64,000 bases of DNA, from the NCBI RefSeq assembly GCF_024734895.1, contig NZ_CP091430.1, positions 6,714,501-6,778,500 on the forward strand, read 5' to 3'. Shown here one piece after another: positions 26,173-34,865 of this stretch (position 1 is the first letter of the stretch; the number at the start of each line of letters is the position of its first letter). Both the position numbers and the translations under genes were made by a program. Origin of the DNA: Paenibacillus spongiae. GTDB taxonomy: Bacteria; Bacillota; Bacilli; Paenibacillales; Paenibacillaceae. A model generated the notes under the pieces. The model searched no databases and had not been told where the DNA came from. It worked only from the letters and a program-made list of their open reading frames with translations.

Positions 26173-27705
26173 ATGACCACACCGCAAAACAAAATCGGCG
26201 TCGTAATCGCCGGACTTCTTCTAGCCATCTTGATGGCCTCGATGGACAATACGATCATGGCTACGGCCATGGGAACCATCATCGGCGAGCTGGGCGGGCT
26301 CGACAAATTCATCTGGGTCACCTCCGCCTACATGGTCGCGGAAATGGCCGGCATGCCGATCTTCGGTAAATTGTCGGATATGTACGGACGGAAACGGTTC
26401 TTCATCTTCGGGATCATTGTGTTTATGATCGGTTCCGTTCTATGCGGGACGGCGGAATCCATCATTCAGCTCAGCGTCTTCCGCGCTATTCAAGGCATCG
26501 GTGCAGGCGCATTAATACCGATTACGTTCACCATCATGTTCGATGTCGTTCCGTTGGAACAGAGGGGAAAGCTCGGAGGATTGTTCGGGGCTGTATTCGG
26601 GATGTCTAGCATATTCGGCCCGCTGCTCGGCGCCTACATTACCGACCATATCGCCTGGCAGTGGATCTTCTATATCAACCTTCCGCTCGGAATGCTGTCT
26701 CTCCTCATGATTACGCTATTCTACAAGGAATCGCTCGAGCATTCGAAGCAGCGGATCGATTGGTGGGGAGCCGGCTCGCTCGTGGGCGCGATCGTCTGCT
26801 TCATCTTCGCGATGGAACTGGGAGGCAAGCAGTATGCGTGGAATTCGGCGCAGATATGGAGCCTGTTCGGAGGATTCGTTCTATTCACCGCGCTGTTTCT
26901 ATTCGCCGAGAAGCGTGCCGAGGAGCCGATTATCGACTTTTCCATGTTCCGCAGACGCCTCTTCGCGACAAGCAACGCGCTTGCGATGCTAAGCGGCGCG
27001 GCGTTCATTACGGCTTCAGTATACATCCCGATTTTCATCCAAGGCGTGCTCGGCGGCTCCGCGACCAACTCGGGACTCGTGCTGCTGCCGATGATGCTGG
27101 GCTCTGTTGTGACGGCAACCGGAGGCGGCGCCTTGATGAACAAGCTGCCATACCGGACCATTCTCATTCCGCCGCTGATTCTTCTGCTGGGAGGCCTTGC
27201 CCTTCTGACCACATTGTCTGCGGATTCGTCAAGATTAATCGTGACGGCCTATATGATTATGATCGGCCTTGGAATCGGCGCCTCCTTCTCGGTGCTCAGC
27301 AATGCGGCCATTCATGGCTTCCCGATCACACAGCGGGGAGCGGCGAGCTCGACGCTTACCTTCCTCCGCTCCTTCGGCATGACGCTCGGCATAACCATAT
27401 TCGGTATCATCCAGAGCCATTCCCTATCCAGGAACTTGAGTGAAGCCTTCACCGGCGGCGATCAGGCCGCCTTGCCCCAGGGCGTCGACTTCAGCGACCC
27501 GCATATGCTGATGGATCCGGCAGCCCGGACTCAAATTCCCGGAGAGGCGCTTGGCACCATTGCGGAAGGGCTCTCGTCCTCTATCGTCAATACGTTTGCC
27601 TGGGGGCTCATCCCTGCCGGATTAGCGCTGGCAGCGGCATTCCTCATGAGCAAGGAGAAGCTGGATCCCTCCGCCGAATCGGAACGTTACGCAGCATCTC
27701 ACTAA
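26173..27705 (+). CDS. MFS DHA2-family (EmrB/QacA-type) drug exporter
   Basis: A 510-residue proton-driven exporter with 14 predicted membrane helices. MASMDNTIMATAM near 20 is motif D1; FGKLSDMYGRKR near 65-76 is motif A; AIQGIGAGALIPI near 107 precedes motif C-like GMSSIFGPLLGAYI near 140. These are the DHA2 signatures of multidrug efflux. The ATG at 26173 has GAGAGG upstream; a GTG-free longer frame from 26089 overlaps the promoter and is not preferred. A palindromic operator lies at its promoter. Confidence 0.9.
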   Translation: MTTPQNKIGVVIAGLLLAILMASMDNTIMATAMGTIIGELGGLDKFIWVTSAYMVAEMAGMPIFGKLSDMYGRKRFFIFGIIVFMIGSVLCGTAESIIQLSVFRAIQGIGAGALIPITFTIMFDVVPLEQRGKLGGLFGAVFGMSSIFGPLLGAYITDHIAWQWIFYINLPLGMLSLLMITLFYKESLEHSKQRIDWWGAGSLVGAIVCFIFAMELGGKQYAWNSAQIWSLFGGFVLFTALFLFAEKRAEEPIIDFSMFRRRLFATSNALAMLSGAAFITASVYIPIFIQGVLGGSATNSGLVLLPMMLGSVVTATGGGALMNKLPYRTILIPPLILLLGGLALLTTLSADSSRLIVTAYMIMIGLGIGASFSVLSNAAIHGFPITQRGAASSTLTFLRSFGMTLGITIFGIIQSHSLSRNLSEAFTGGDQAALPQGVDFSDPHMLMDPAARTQIPGEALGTIAEGLSSSIVNTFAWGLIPAGLALAAAFLMSKEKLDPSAESERYAASH

Positions 27706-27740
27706 CAAGCAGCACGCTCCTTTTGTTTAACTTGAAACTG

Positions 27741-27840
27741 CATGTTCTTACGATCGCTGTTGTTTCCAGATTCCTTGGACCATTGCGGCAAGGTAATCTG
27801 GAAACAAAGGTGAGCGCTGACGTTTCTACAGAATCATTCA
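27741..27840 (+). repeat. dispersed palindromic element, copy 1
   Basis: The core is an imperfect hairpin from TTGTTTCCAGATTCCTTG to CAAGGTAATCTGGAAACAA (27760-27807), flanked by CGATCGC and AAAGGTGAGCGCTGACG. Similar sequence, in the same orientation relative to the adjacent gene, occurs at 46155-46262 and 58640-58720. It begins about 35 bases after the exporter stop codon. Confidence 0.72.
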
Positions 27841-27841
27841 A

Positions 27842-28180
27842 GCTGCCCCCGCTTTAGTTCATTTTTCTTATAAAAGCTTTCTTGTTGCAGAGCTGGAAGA
27901 ATGATGCCTGAGATGCGCTGGCAGCCGATCAGCTCCAGCAAAGGTACCCCTTTCAGGAACGGGTGCGACTAGGCTATTGATCACCTGAAAGCAAGGTCGT
28001 CGTCAGACCGAAGCTTCTGGTAATGAGCCGGAAGGATGTGAAGCTGTAGGTCATTCTATCTTCGTAATTGTGTATGTTATACAACTCTGGACGGGCATAA
28101 TCCCTGATTATACGGATATTGTTGTATATTCTACACGAATTCTTCCCAAAGATCGGCTAATTCGTGATTTCGCGTCCGTG
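27842..28180. other. intergenic region without a recognised gene
   Basis: AT-rich sequence with several partial copies of the TTGTATATTCTACA/TATGTTATACAA type that look like decayed members of the neighbouring palindrome family. No supported open frame. Confidence 0.35.
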
Positions 28181-28303
28181 TTGTTGTACAAAGTACAACA
28201 ATACGGCTAAATGGGGCTGTTATGATGATGTAATGTTGCACAAAGTACAACAATACAGCTTAAAGAGGCTGAATGATGATGTAATGTTGTAAGTTGTACA
28301 ACA
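28181..28303. repeat. tandem palindromic repeat (TTGTTGTACAAAGTACAACAA family)
   Basis: A palindrome (28181-28201) with a 32-bp tail ending GATGATGTAATG is followed by a near copy (palindrome 28235-28252 with the same tail) and a third, degraded palindrome (28286-28303). The period is about 52-54 bp. Confidence 0.65.
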
Positions 28304-28361
28304 CCCTCTGCATCTGCATCGATCACGATAGGAAACAACAGCATGCCAAGAAATCCGGTGA

Positions 28362-28523
28362 TAGCAGAGATCGGGAGCGAGATCTGGAGCGAGGTCGGGC
28401 GCGGGATCGGGAGCGAGGTCGCGCGCGGGAGCGGGAGCGAGATCTGGAGCGAGGTCGGGCGCGGTAGCGAGGTCGGGCGCGGGAGCGAGGTCGGGAGCGA
28501 GATCGGGAGCGGGGTCGGGATCT
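28362..28523. repeat. hexanucleotide minisatellite
   Basis: About 27 tandem 6-bp units follow the pattern GGGAGC / GAGGTC / GAGATC / GGGCGC. On the plus strand they read as alternating dipeptides of the GS-EV-GR type in an open frame (28343-28543) without a ribosome site. A block of about 34 bases containing GAGATCTGGAGCGAGGTC is itself duplicated 60 bp apart. Confidence 0.75.
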
Positions 28524-28543
28524 TTAGAACATTCTGTCTATGA

Positions 28544-28888
28544 AGCGTGCCTGTTAGTTAATTGTCTCGACTGATACAGCATAGAAGCACGACTAACAAC
28601 TATTCAATATTTGAATCGACTGATCTCTATTTCGATACCCTTCCCATTTCTCCCTCTACATCCTACATTCTGCATAAATATTTGGATGTAATGACGATGA
28701 ATCGCATCGCTGCTTATATCCGATACCGTGTACATCCCCTTCTCTTGTCCTCCTAGGCGCTCATGCGCAGAGAGGCCCCTCCGCATGAGGCATTCGCCGA
28801 TTGCGGAAGAAGCCTCACTACTCGCGCACATGCCCCGTCCAATCGACCGGCCATGAGGCGAACGCTTCTTAGTATATTGGCATCGCTT
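28544..28888. other. intergenic region without a recognised gene
   Basis: No supported open frame, repeat or clear regulatory site. A weak GC-rich hairpin near 28757-28790 could be the terminator of the PP2C gene, but it lacks a T-run. Confidence 0.35.
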
Positions 28889-29704
28889 CTAGAAACGCAG
28901 CAAAAGACCTGTCTTGTCATCCTGATAACGGCCTTCCCGAATTTCTTCTTCGAGTAATTGATCGATGTAGGCTTGCAACCCTTGCTCGCTTACCTGCCGA
29001 TAAACCTGCTCGGCCGTAACTCCCGGTCGATACAAGCCGTCCGAATGCAGCAGCAGACCTTGAAGCTCGGACCGGTCCACTTCGCCATATTGGATATAGT
29101 CGGCCGCCTCCTCCATTCCGTTCGCTACCGAATAGCCTTCGGGGGTGTTGGTCATGCTGCGTACGAACTGGGTTAGAAGCGGATCCTTGAGGAACTCTTC
29201 CTCCTCGGGCAGCTCGACTTGCTGACCGCGCAGCGTTTGACGGTAGCGCACCGCTCTCTCCTGGATGCCCTTCACGGAATCATGCGTCAGCGCCTCGATA
29301 CGTCCGTCCTTGTATTCAGCAACAATCATACTGTCGCCCAATTGGGCATATTGGATGATGTTCCCCTTGATCCAAACGGCGACGACGCAGGTGGCCCAGT
29401 ATTCATATCTGCGAGTCATATTAACGCCTGCTTCGACCATGAGGTCCCATAACCCTGCATTAGCAGCCAAGACCAGTTCCTTCAAATCATGTCCTTCATC
29501 GGGTGAATCGGCAGCCGCTTCGAAGCAAGCTTTGAAATGCTGTGCCGCTAAATAAGCGGCATTATGGCCTTCGCTGCTCCGATATTTACATACCGGCGTT
29601 ACGCCATCCATCACGCTGAAGAGCTTCATCTCCCGGTCAATGCTGTAAGCATCCTCGCATTCTCTTTTTCTCGGACTTTGTAATTGATAAGCTCCCACAA
29701 GCAT
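28889..29704 (-). CDS. PP2C-like serine/threonine protein phosphatase
   Basis: A 271-residue PP2C-fold protein. Metal-binding Asp residues are visible in ECEDAYSID (Asp18) and SVMDGVTP (Asp33), with the third conserved element YAQLGDSMIVAEY near 118, LLLHSDGLYRPG near 216 and the C-terminal QDDKTGLLL. The usual first motif DG[RHA]G is DGVTP, so it is a divergent member. AAGGAGGTG precedes the ATG. It stands alone; the substrate cannot be inferred. Confidence 0.82.
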   Translation of the reverse strand: MLVGAYQLQSPRKRECEDAYSIDREMKLFSVMDGVTPVCKYRSSEGHNAAYLAAQHFKACFEAAADSPDEGHDLKELVLAANAGLWDLMVEAGVNMTRRYEYWATCVVAVWIKGNIIQYAQLGDSMIVAEYKDGRIEALTHDSVKGIQERAVRYRQTLRGQQVELPEEEEFLKDPLLTQFVRSMTNTPEGYSVANGMEEAADYIQYGEVDRSELQGLLLHSDGLYRPGVTAEQVYRQVSEQGLQAYIDQLLEEEIREGRYQDDKTGLLLRF

Positions 29705-29864
29705 CGTGCGGCACCTCCTTCATGAATGTCTGACCCCTTCATAACGAAGCTTTTCCCTCTGCCCTGCTGTGAACAAACGTACCGCTATACCATATGATAG
29801 TTTCCCATGCCTGTCCAGCATGATCTGGTCAAAAAATAAAGAGGGCGCTTCAAACGTAAGCTTC

Positions 29865-30097
29865 TCAGTTATGGCGTTTATTGAACCCCAGCATAGGATT
29901 GTGCCCTTCCAGCGCTTCCTCATCAATATCGACGCCGAGCCCGGGCCTTTCGGCAGCTCGATATCTCCAACGTACAAATGAAAGCCTTTCGTACAGATAC
30001 AGCCTATGATTGGGATTTTGAATTTGCTTACCTTACGCGTCTGCGGAGGGGAAGAAACGAACCCCAGCTCTTCGGCCCGGCACATCAAAGATATCAC
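29865..30097 (-). pseudogene. frameshifted C-terminal remnant of an enolase-superfamily (mandelate racemase-like) gene
   Basis: The minus strand reads FHLYVGDIELPKGPG, then, after a one-base shift near 29942, LGVDIDEEALEGHNPMLGF and a stop at 29865. Together this is the typical tail of mandelate racemase/muconate lactonising and sugar-acid dehydratase proteins (PxGPGLGVDID). The catalytic barrel is missing. A hypothetical 125-residue frame continuing through the region is therefore not a real gene. Confidence 0.62.
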
Positions 30098-30168
30098 TTA
30101 GATAGGTTTGTTTCTAAAATTTGGTGTAATATTATATCTAAGCCGAGCTGATAAGGGAGAGAGCCTAC

Positions 30169-30591
30169 ATGTATTGTTTAGGTTGTAATTTAGCCAATCA
30201 AAGAGCACCGGTTCATGTCGTATTCGAAGATGATTATGTCTGCTGCTTCTTGGACCATAACCCCTATAATGAAGGACATGTCTTGATATTGCCTAAAAAC
30301 CATATGAGGTACTTTGACGAACTTGATGAAAATACGGCAAATTCATTAATTAAAGCAGCTATGATACTATCAAAAGCAGTAAAAAGAGCGTTTGATCCCG
30401 ATGGTATTACCGTTTGTCAAAACGGCGGGATTTTTGATGATCTCACTCATTTTCATATGCATATTGTTCCAAGATATGAGGGACAAAATTTTGCGGATTT
30501 CTACACAGAAGATGGAGAGGACCGCATAGAAGACGAAGCGAAGCTGGCAGAGACGAAAAGAAAAATTATCGAAGCTATAAGAGATCATTGA
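30169..30591 (+). CDS. HIT-family hydrolase
   Basis: A 140-residue histidine-triad protein with the catalytic HFHMHIV (His94, His96, His98) preceded by QNGG near 84. The family hydrolyses or transfers nucleotides from dinucleotides or AMP-lysine-type substrates. Its N-terminus CLGC and the acidic tail ending EAIRDH are typical of short bacterial HIT proteins. GGGAGAG precedes the ATG. The gene is clearly AT-richer than its neighbours, possibly a sign of transfer. Confidence 0.9.
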   Translation: MYCLGCNLANQRAPVHVVFEDDYVCCFLDHNPYNEGHVLILPKNHMRYFDELDENTANSLIKAAMILSKAVKRAFDPDGITVCQNGGIFDDLTHFHMHIVPRYEGQNFADFYTEDGEDRIEDEAKLAETKRKIIEAIRDH

Positions 30592-30623
30592 TTTGTATTC
30601 ATTTAGCTTAAATTTAAAAAAGT

Positions 30624-30653
30624 AAAGGTATTGGCTAAAAAGCCAATACCTTT
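30624..30653. terminator. bidirectional terminator
   Basis: Perfect 13-bp arms AAAGGTATTGGCT/AGCCAATACCTTT with a 4-nt loop, between the convergent HIT and yhgE genes. Confidence 0.8.
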
Positions 30654-30695
30654 ATTAATGAATCATTCAATTGCCAGCGCGCACTGCCACGAAAG

Positions 30696-32921
30696 TTATG
30701 CAGTGGCAGCTTCTGTTCGCTGCGATTTGGTCTTACGGTAATGCGATACGAAGTATGCGATCGTGATTGCCATAAACAGGACAGTGAACGCCCCTAATAT
30801 CGCGGCATTGGTCCACATGGATTGATAATCCCCGCTTGAAATGACATCCTTGAATCCCGCAACCGAGTAGGTCATCGGCAGCCAAGGCGTTACCTTCTGC
30901 AGCCAGTTCGGGATTAGCTCCAGCGGGAATGTGCCAGCCGAGCTGGTCAATTGGAAGATCAATATGACGATCGCAATGAATCGGCCCGGGTTCTGCAGCG
31001 TCGTCACGAGCAGCTGAACCAGCATCATGAACGTTATGCTTGTCATAATCGAGAATAGGATAAACAACGGTACGCTCGTCACATGCAGATCCAACAGCAT
31101 CAGAATGACCGCATCCGCAATGAGCGCTTGAATCGTACCGGCTGCAATCAGCGTTAACGCCTTGCTCCAGTACCAGCTCAGACCGCTTGTCGGGCGAATC
31201 GCCGGTTCCTTGACCGAATAGACGATGGTCAGGAGCAGCGCCCCGACATATAGGCCAAGTGACAAGAAATACGGTGTGAAGCCTGTTCCATAGTTCGGTA
31301 CCTCATTCACCCGCTCCACATCGGATTGTACTGGACCTGCAAACATATCGTACATGGAATCCGTTGCATGCAGCTCCGATGTCTTGGTGGAAGCGTCACT
31401 GAGCTTGCCGGACAGCTCATGCGAACCATCGTCGAGCTGGAGTAATCCTGTGCTTACCTGCTGGGCGCCGTCCTGCAATTTCTTCGAGCCGTCCACGAAA
31501 GGAGTCACATTATCCTTCAAGAGATTAAGCCCCTCGTGCAGCTCGACAGCACCGCCCGATAGCTGCTTCGCGCCAGCGGCCAGTTCGCTTCCGCCTTTCG
31601 CCGCTTCGGCAAGCTTGCCGCCAAATTGGTTCATGCCGCCCGTCAGCTGCTTGGCACCTGCGGCTACCTGCTGACCGCCGGCAGCTAGCTGATCTCCGCC
31701 GGCAGCAGCCTCCTTCAGCTTGCCATCGACGGATGTCATTCCGGCACTCAATTTGCCGAGACCCTCGTGCAGCTGTTTCGCGCCCGTGCTTAATTGCTCC
31801 TGCGCGGTCTTGGAGCCGGTCAGGCCCTCCGCCAGCTGCTTGCTCCCGGCCAGCAGCTTCTGAAAGCTCTCGTCCCCGGCAAGCTGCGCGTTCGATTGCG
31901 CCAGCTGCTCAAGCCCCTTGGCCAGCTGCGCGGCGCTCTGCTCCAGCTTCGCGGCTCCATCCTTCGATTGCTTAAGGCCGGCATCCAGCTTCTTGGCGGC
32001 TTCCTCCGCCGAATTCGAACTGCTTACCAGCGTCCCGCTTCCTGTGGACAGCTGCGACAAGCCGTCGCTTAACTTCTGAGAACCCGCGCGCAAGGATTCG
32101 GCGCCATCGCCGAGCGTCACCGCACCCGAGGCCAGCTTCTGCTGGGCGGCTTGCAGCTGGCTTAACCCGCTGGCCAGCTCGCTTGCGCCGCCGCTCAGCT
32201 TGGCCGTCGCCTGATCAAGCTTGGCACCGCCTGTCTCCAGCTTGACGACCCCTTCCTTCAACGACAGGGACCCGGCAACCATTTGTTTGAGGTTCTGCTC
32301 GATTAGAACAACGCCATCCTTCGCCTTGGTCGTGCCGTCGGCGAGCTTGCCTGCACCGTCGCTCGCCTGCCCGATGCCATCGGCCAGCTGCTCCATCTGT
32401 TCGAATACGGTTCTTGCGTAAACCTCCGTTATTTCTTTGTTCAGGGAGGCTTTCATCGTTTCCACGGCCGAATTCCCGATCTGGGAGGCCAGGAAGTTGA
32501 AGCCTTCGTTCGGAATAAACGTGAATTTGGCCGAGGACGGTGCATCGGATGTCAAGGTCGTCGTTTTCTCCGAGAAATCCTCAGGTATTTCGATTGTCAT
32601 ATAGTACGTATTGTCCGCCATCCCAGCCTTGGCTTCTTCCTTGGACACGAAGTTCCATTTGAACTGGGGATTTTCTTTTAACTCTTCCACAAAATCATTG
32701 CCGATATGCAAGGACGTTCCATTGAACTCGGTTCCTTTATCCGCATTCACGACGGCTACCGGCAGATCCTCCAGCCGATCGTACGGATCCCAGAACGCGG
32801 CTAGAAACATCGCCGAGTACAGAACCGGAATCAACAAGACGCCGATCACCGGGATCAGCACCTTGCGGTTGCTTACGATAGCCGATAGCTCGCTGCGGAA
32901 TTGCTTGACACTTTTTTTCAT
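30696..32921 (-). CDS. yhgE: YhgE/Pip-family membrane protein
   Basis: A 741-residue protein with one N-terminal membrane helix (about 22-44), a long extracytoplasmic part and about five C-terminal helices (about 560-725), the ABC-2-permease-like plan of the YhgE/phage infection protein family. Residues about 180-520 contain many short repeats of the LxxGxxxLxxG type (for example LADGTTKAKDG, LSGGASELASGLSQL) that should form a long helical rod. The family includes the Lactococcus Pip phage receptor and EsaA-like secretion proteins; the cellular role is unknown. It lies downstream of the yhgD-like TetR gene, and an operator matching that of yhgD covers its promoter. Confidence 0.9.
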   Translation of the reverse strand: MKKSVKQFRSELSAIVSNRKVLIPVIGVLLIPVLYSAMFLAAFWDPYDRLEDLPVAVVNADKGTEFNGTSLHIGNDFVEELKENPQFKWNFVSKEEAKAGMADNTYYMTIEIPEDFSEKTTTLTSDAPSSAKFTFIPNEGFNFLASQIGNSAVETMKASLNKEITEVYARTVFEQMEQLADGIGQASDGAGKLADGTTKAKDGVVLIEQNLKQMVAGSLSLKEGVVKLETGGAKLDQATAKLSGGASELASGLSQLQAAQQKLASGAVTLGDGAESLRAGSQKLSDGLSQLSTGSGTLVSSSNSAEEAAKKLDAGLKQSKDGAAKLEQSAAQLAKGLEQLAQSNAQLAGDESFQKLLAGSKQLAEGLTGSKTAQEQLSTGAKQLHEGLGKLSAGMTSVDGKLKEAAAGGDQLAAGGQQVAAGAKQLTGGMNQFGGKLAEAAKGGSELAAGAKQLSGGAVELHEGLNLLKDNVTPFVDGSKKLQDGAQQVSTGLLQLDDGSHELSGKLSDASTKTSELHATDSMYDMFAGPVQSDVERVNEVPNYGTGFTPYFLSLGLYVGALLLTIVYSVKEPAIRPTSGLSWYWSKALTLIAAGTIQALIADAVILMLLDLHVTSVPLFILFSIMTSITFMMLVQLLVTTLQNPGRFIAIVILIFQLTSSAGTFPLELIPNWLQKVTPWLPMTYSVAGFKDVISSGDYQSMWTNAAILGAFTVLFMAITIAYFVSHYRKTKSQRTEAATA

Positions 32922-32944
32922 TTGGTTACACCCACTCCTGTTTA

Positions 32945-32974
32945 CTTAATGACCATTCAGGTCATTTGGTCAAT
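32945..32974 (-). promoter_or_regulatory. TetR (YhgD) operator over the yhgE promoter
   Basis: On the minus strand TTGACCAAATGACCTGAATG followed by GTCATTAAG contains the dyad TGACCA-N11-TGGTCA. The same 30-bp block is found at 33595-33624 before yhgD (only the centre differs). TTGACC can act as the -35 box, so binding would block transcription. Confidence 0.7.
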
Positions 32975-33003
32975 CGAGATTGTAAAAAAATAGCTTCTTG
33001 TCT

Positions 33004-33576
33004 TTACGAAGCCAGTCCATCCTCTAAGTAGAGACGCAGCAGCTGGGCAACCTGACTTTTGTCCAGCGGTTCATGCGACTTCTTCCAATCTGCCGTTAAC
33101 GCCACGAACAGCTTCAGCATCACGAATGCGGTCAGCTCCGGATTGCAGGGTTTAATTTCGTCTTTCTCCATCGCCTGCTCGACCTGCCGCCGGATATAGC
33201 TCACAATCGCATTCTCGATTTGCTGGATGCCCTCATGCGCCATCTGCGTGCTGATTTCCCTTACCTCCTGGGAGAGCTTCATAGCCAGCTCGTGCTCTTC
33301 CTGGAAATCCATCAGCCGCTCCAGCACCAGACTCATATTGTCGAAGAACCGGCGTTTCGGATCGACGGCCGCATCCGCAATCACCTTCAATTCTTGAATG
33401 AGAAGGTTCATGATTTCCTGAAACAGCTCTTCCTTGTTCGCGAAAAAGGTATAGATCGTTCCTTTGCCCACATTGGCGATCTTCGCTACCTGCTCCATCG
33501 TGGTGGCCTTGTATCCGAATAAAGCGAATGATTTCGACGCCGCTTCTACAATAAGCTCACGCCGGTCAACTGCCAT
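33004..33576 (-). CDS. yhgD: TetR-family regulator, YhgD-like
   Basis: A 190-residue repressor with an N-terminal helix-turn-helix (ASKSFALFGYKATTMEQVAK, then GKGTIYTFFANKEELF at about 33-48) and a helical effector domain. It precedes yhgE by 82 bp, the same neighbour pair as in Bacillus. Matching dyads in front of both genes support repression of its own gene and of yhgE. Confidence 0.9.
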   Translation of the reverse strand: MAVDRRELIVEAASKSFALFGYKATTMEQVAKIANVGKGTIYTFFANKEELFQEIMNLLIQELKVIADAAVDPKRRFFDNMSLVLERLMDFQEEHELAMKLSQEVREISTQMAHEGIQQIENAIVSYIRRQVEQAMEKDEIKPCNPELTAFVMLKLFVALTADWKKSHEPLDKSQVAQLLRLYLEDGLAS

Positions 33577-33594
33577 TTCACCACTCCCTTAAAA

Positions 33595-33624
33595 CTTAAT
33601 GACCGTTTTGTTCATTTGGTCAAT
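33595..33624 (-). promoter_or_regulatory. TetR (YhgD) operator over the yhgD promoter
   Basis: TGACCA-N11-CGGTCA dyad inside a block nearly identical to 32945-32974, directly upstream of the yhgD ribosome site. Confidence 0.7.
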
Positions 33625-33724
33625 TCATGGAATGGACTTATTCTACCACGATCTTTTTCAGATCGCAATATTTCTCGAACCTGAATTTAATTTCCGCTGT
33701 CTTCATGGGGTACTATAACAAAAA

Positions 33725-33767
33725 GAAGCTCTTAACGGCATCATCCCAATACGCCGTTAAGAGCTTC
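33725..33767 (-). terminator. terminator of the isomerase gene
   Basis: Perfect 15-bp arms GAAGCTCTTAACGGC/GCCGTTAAGAGCTTC followed on the minus strand by TTTTTG. Confidence 0.82.
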
Positions 33768-33815
33768 TATATCTAACTTGCCGAGACTTTACGATCTCGA
33801 ATGAACGTATGAAAT

Positions 33816-34598
33816 TTAGAACAGAAACCTTGTCATATAATCGATCGTAAACTGTACGCCTTTATCGCCCAGCTCTCCGTGCCAATTGTGCGAATGCGGC
33901 TCGATGCTGAGTCCGCCGGAATAACCATGGCCGTACAGAACAGCCATGAACGTTCCCCAATCCGTCTGGTCCATTCCAGCCGGCGGATCGTCGAATCTCT
34001 GGCCGTCGATGATGACCGAGCCCTTGATGTGAATGTGACGGAAGCGGCTCCCCCAGTCACGCGCTTCCTTCAAGTAATCGCGGCCGGCATAGCGCGAGTG
34101 GGACGGATCGAATTTGATCCCAAGCTCCGGCAGATGACCATGGATGACCTTCCAGGCCAATTCATTGTCGACGAAGTTATTCCACGAACAGTTGTAAGCC
34201 GAAATTTGAACCCCTTTAGGCGCTCCGTATTCAATCAGCTTCCGAAAATAATCAATGGCGAACGAAGCGTTCGCATAAAAGGACAGCTCTTCGATATAAT
34301 TGACTCCGCATACGAAATTCGAGCATCCCAGCTCCGCCGCCGTGTCGATGAGACGATAAGAGGTCTGCAGCTCTTCTTCTACGATCCCCTCTGCGCTAAT
34401 CCGGTCCGAACCCCATCTTCCGATCGAGGCCACCTTCACGCCGGTCTCCTCGCTTGCTTGTTTCAACCCTGGTATGCTCGACAGGAACGCCTCCATGTCG
34501 CTGCCGACGTTAATGCAGAACTCCAAAAATTCCAGCCCTTTGGCTTGTGCCTGATGAAAGCTTGCCGCTTCGGGTGAAGCGATAATCCCCAGTTTCAT
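33816..34598 (-). CDS. sugar phosphate isomerase/epimerase-like TIM-barrel protein
   Basis: A 260-residue protein of the xylose-isomerase-like (AP-endonuclease-2) barrel family. The expected metal-ligand acids and histidines are visible in KFDPSHSRYAG near 163, HIHIKGS near 190 and SIEPHSHNWHGE near 232. Such proteins epimerise or isomerise sugars, inosose or hydroxypyruvate. The ATG at 34598 follows GAAGG closely. It lies 268 bp beyond the aldehyde dehydrogenase gene in the same direction. Confidence 0.82.
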   Translation of the reverse strand: MKLGIIASPEAASFHQAQAKGLEFLEFCINVGSDMEAFLSSIPGLKQASEETGVKVASIGRWGSDRISAEGIVEEELQTSYRLIDTAAELGCSNFVCGVNYIEELSFYANASFAIDYFRKLIEYGAPKGVQISAYNCSWNNFVDNELAWKVIHGHLPELGIKFDPSHSRYAGRDYLKEARDWGSRFRHIHIKGSVIIDGQRFDDPPAGMDQTDWGTFMAVLYGHGYSGGLSIEPHSHNWHGELGDKGVQFTIDYMTRFLF

Positions 34599-34865
34599 TC
34601 CTTCATCTTCCCCTTCCTGGTCCATTCGCGGCAGACTTACATGTCTGCCATTACACCCACTTTACTGGTACCTGACGGAGAAAGATAGGCAGAAACTAGC
34701 CGTCTTTTTATACCATCGTGGCATCATCGCCTGATACTTCCAATCCCGCCCACAATCCTCTTCATGAAGGCTCGGGCCGTGCCGCGATAAGAAGCCATGC
34801 TGCATCATTGCCGCGGTCGCTGTTCCGAGGGATTCTGGAATTGAATGGTTACTCTTGCAATCCGC

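Noticed and set aside
28181-28303. CRISPR array
   Set aside because: The repeats are palindromic and the intervening sequences are near identical, so there are no spacers.
28343-28543. 66-residue frame across the hexanucleotide repeat
   Set aside because: It is open only because the repeat period is a multiple of three; there is no ribosome site or non-repeat sequence of note.
29720-30097. 125-residue minus-strand frame
   Set aside because: It runs through a frameshifted enolase-superfamily remnant; the second half is out of frame with the real similarity.
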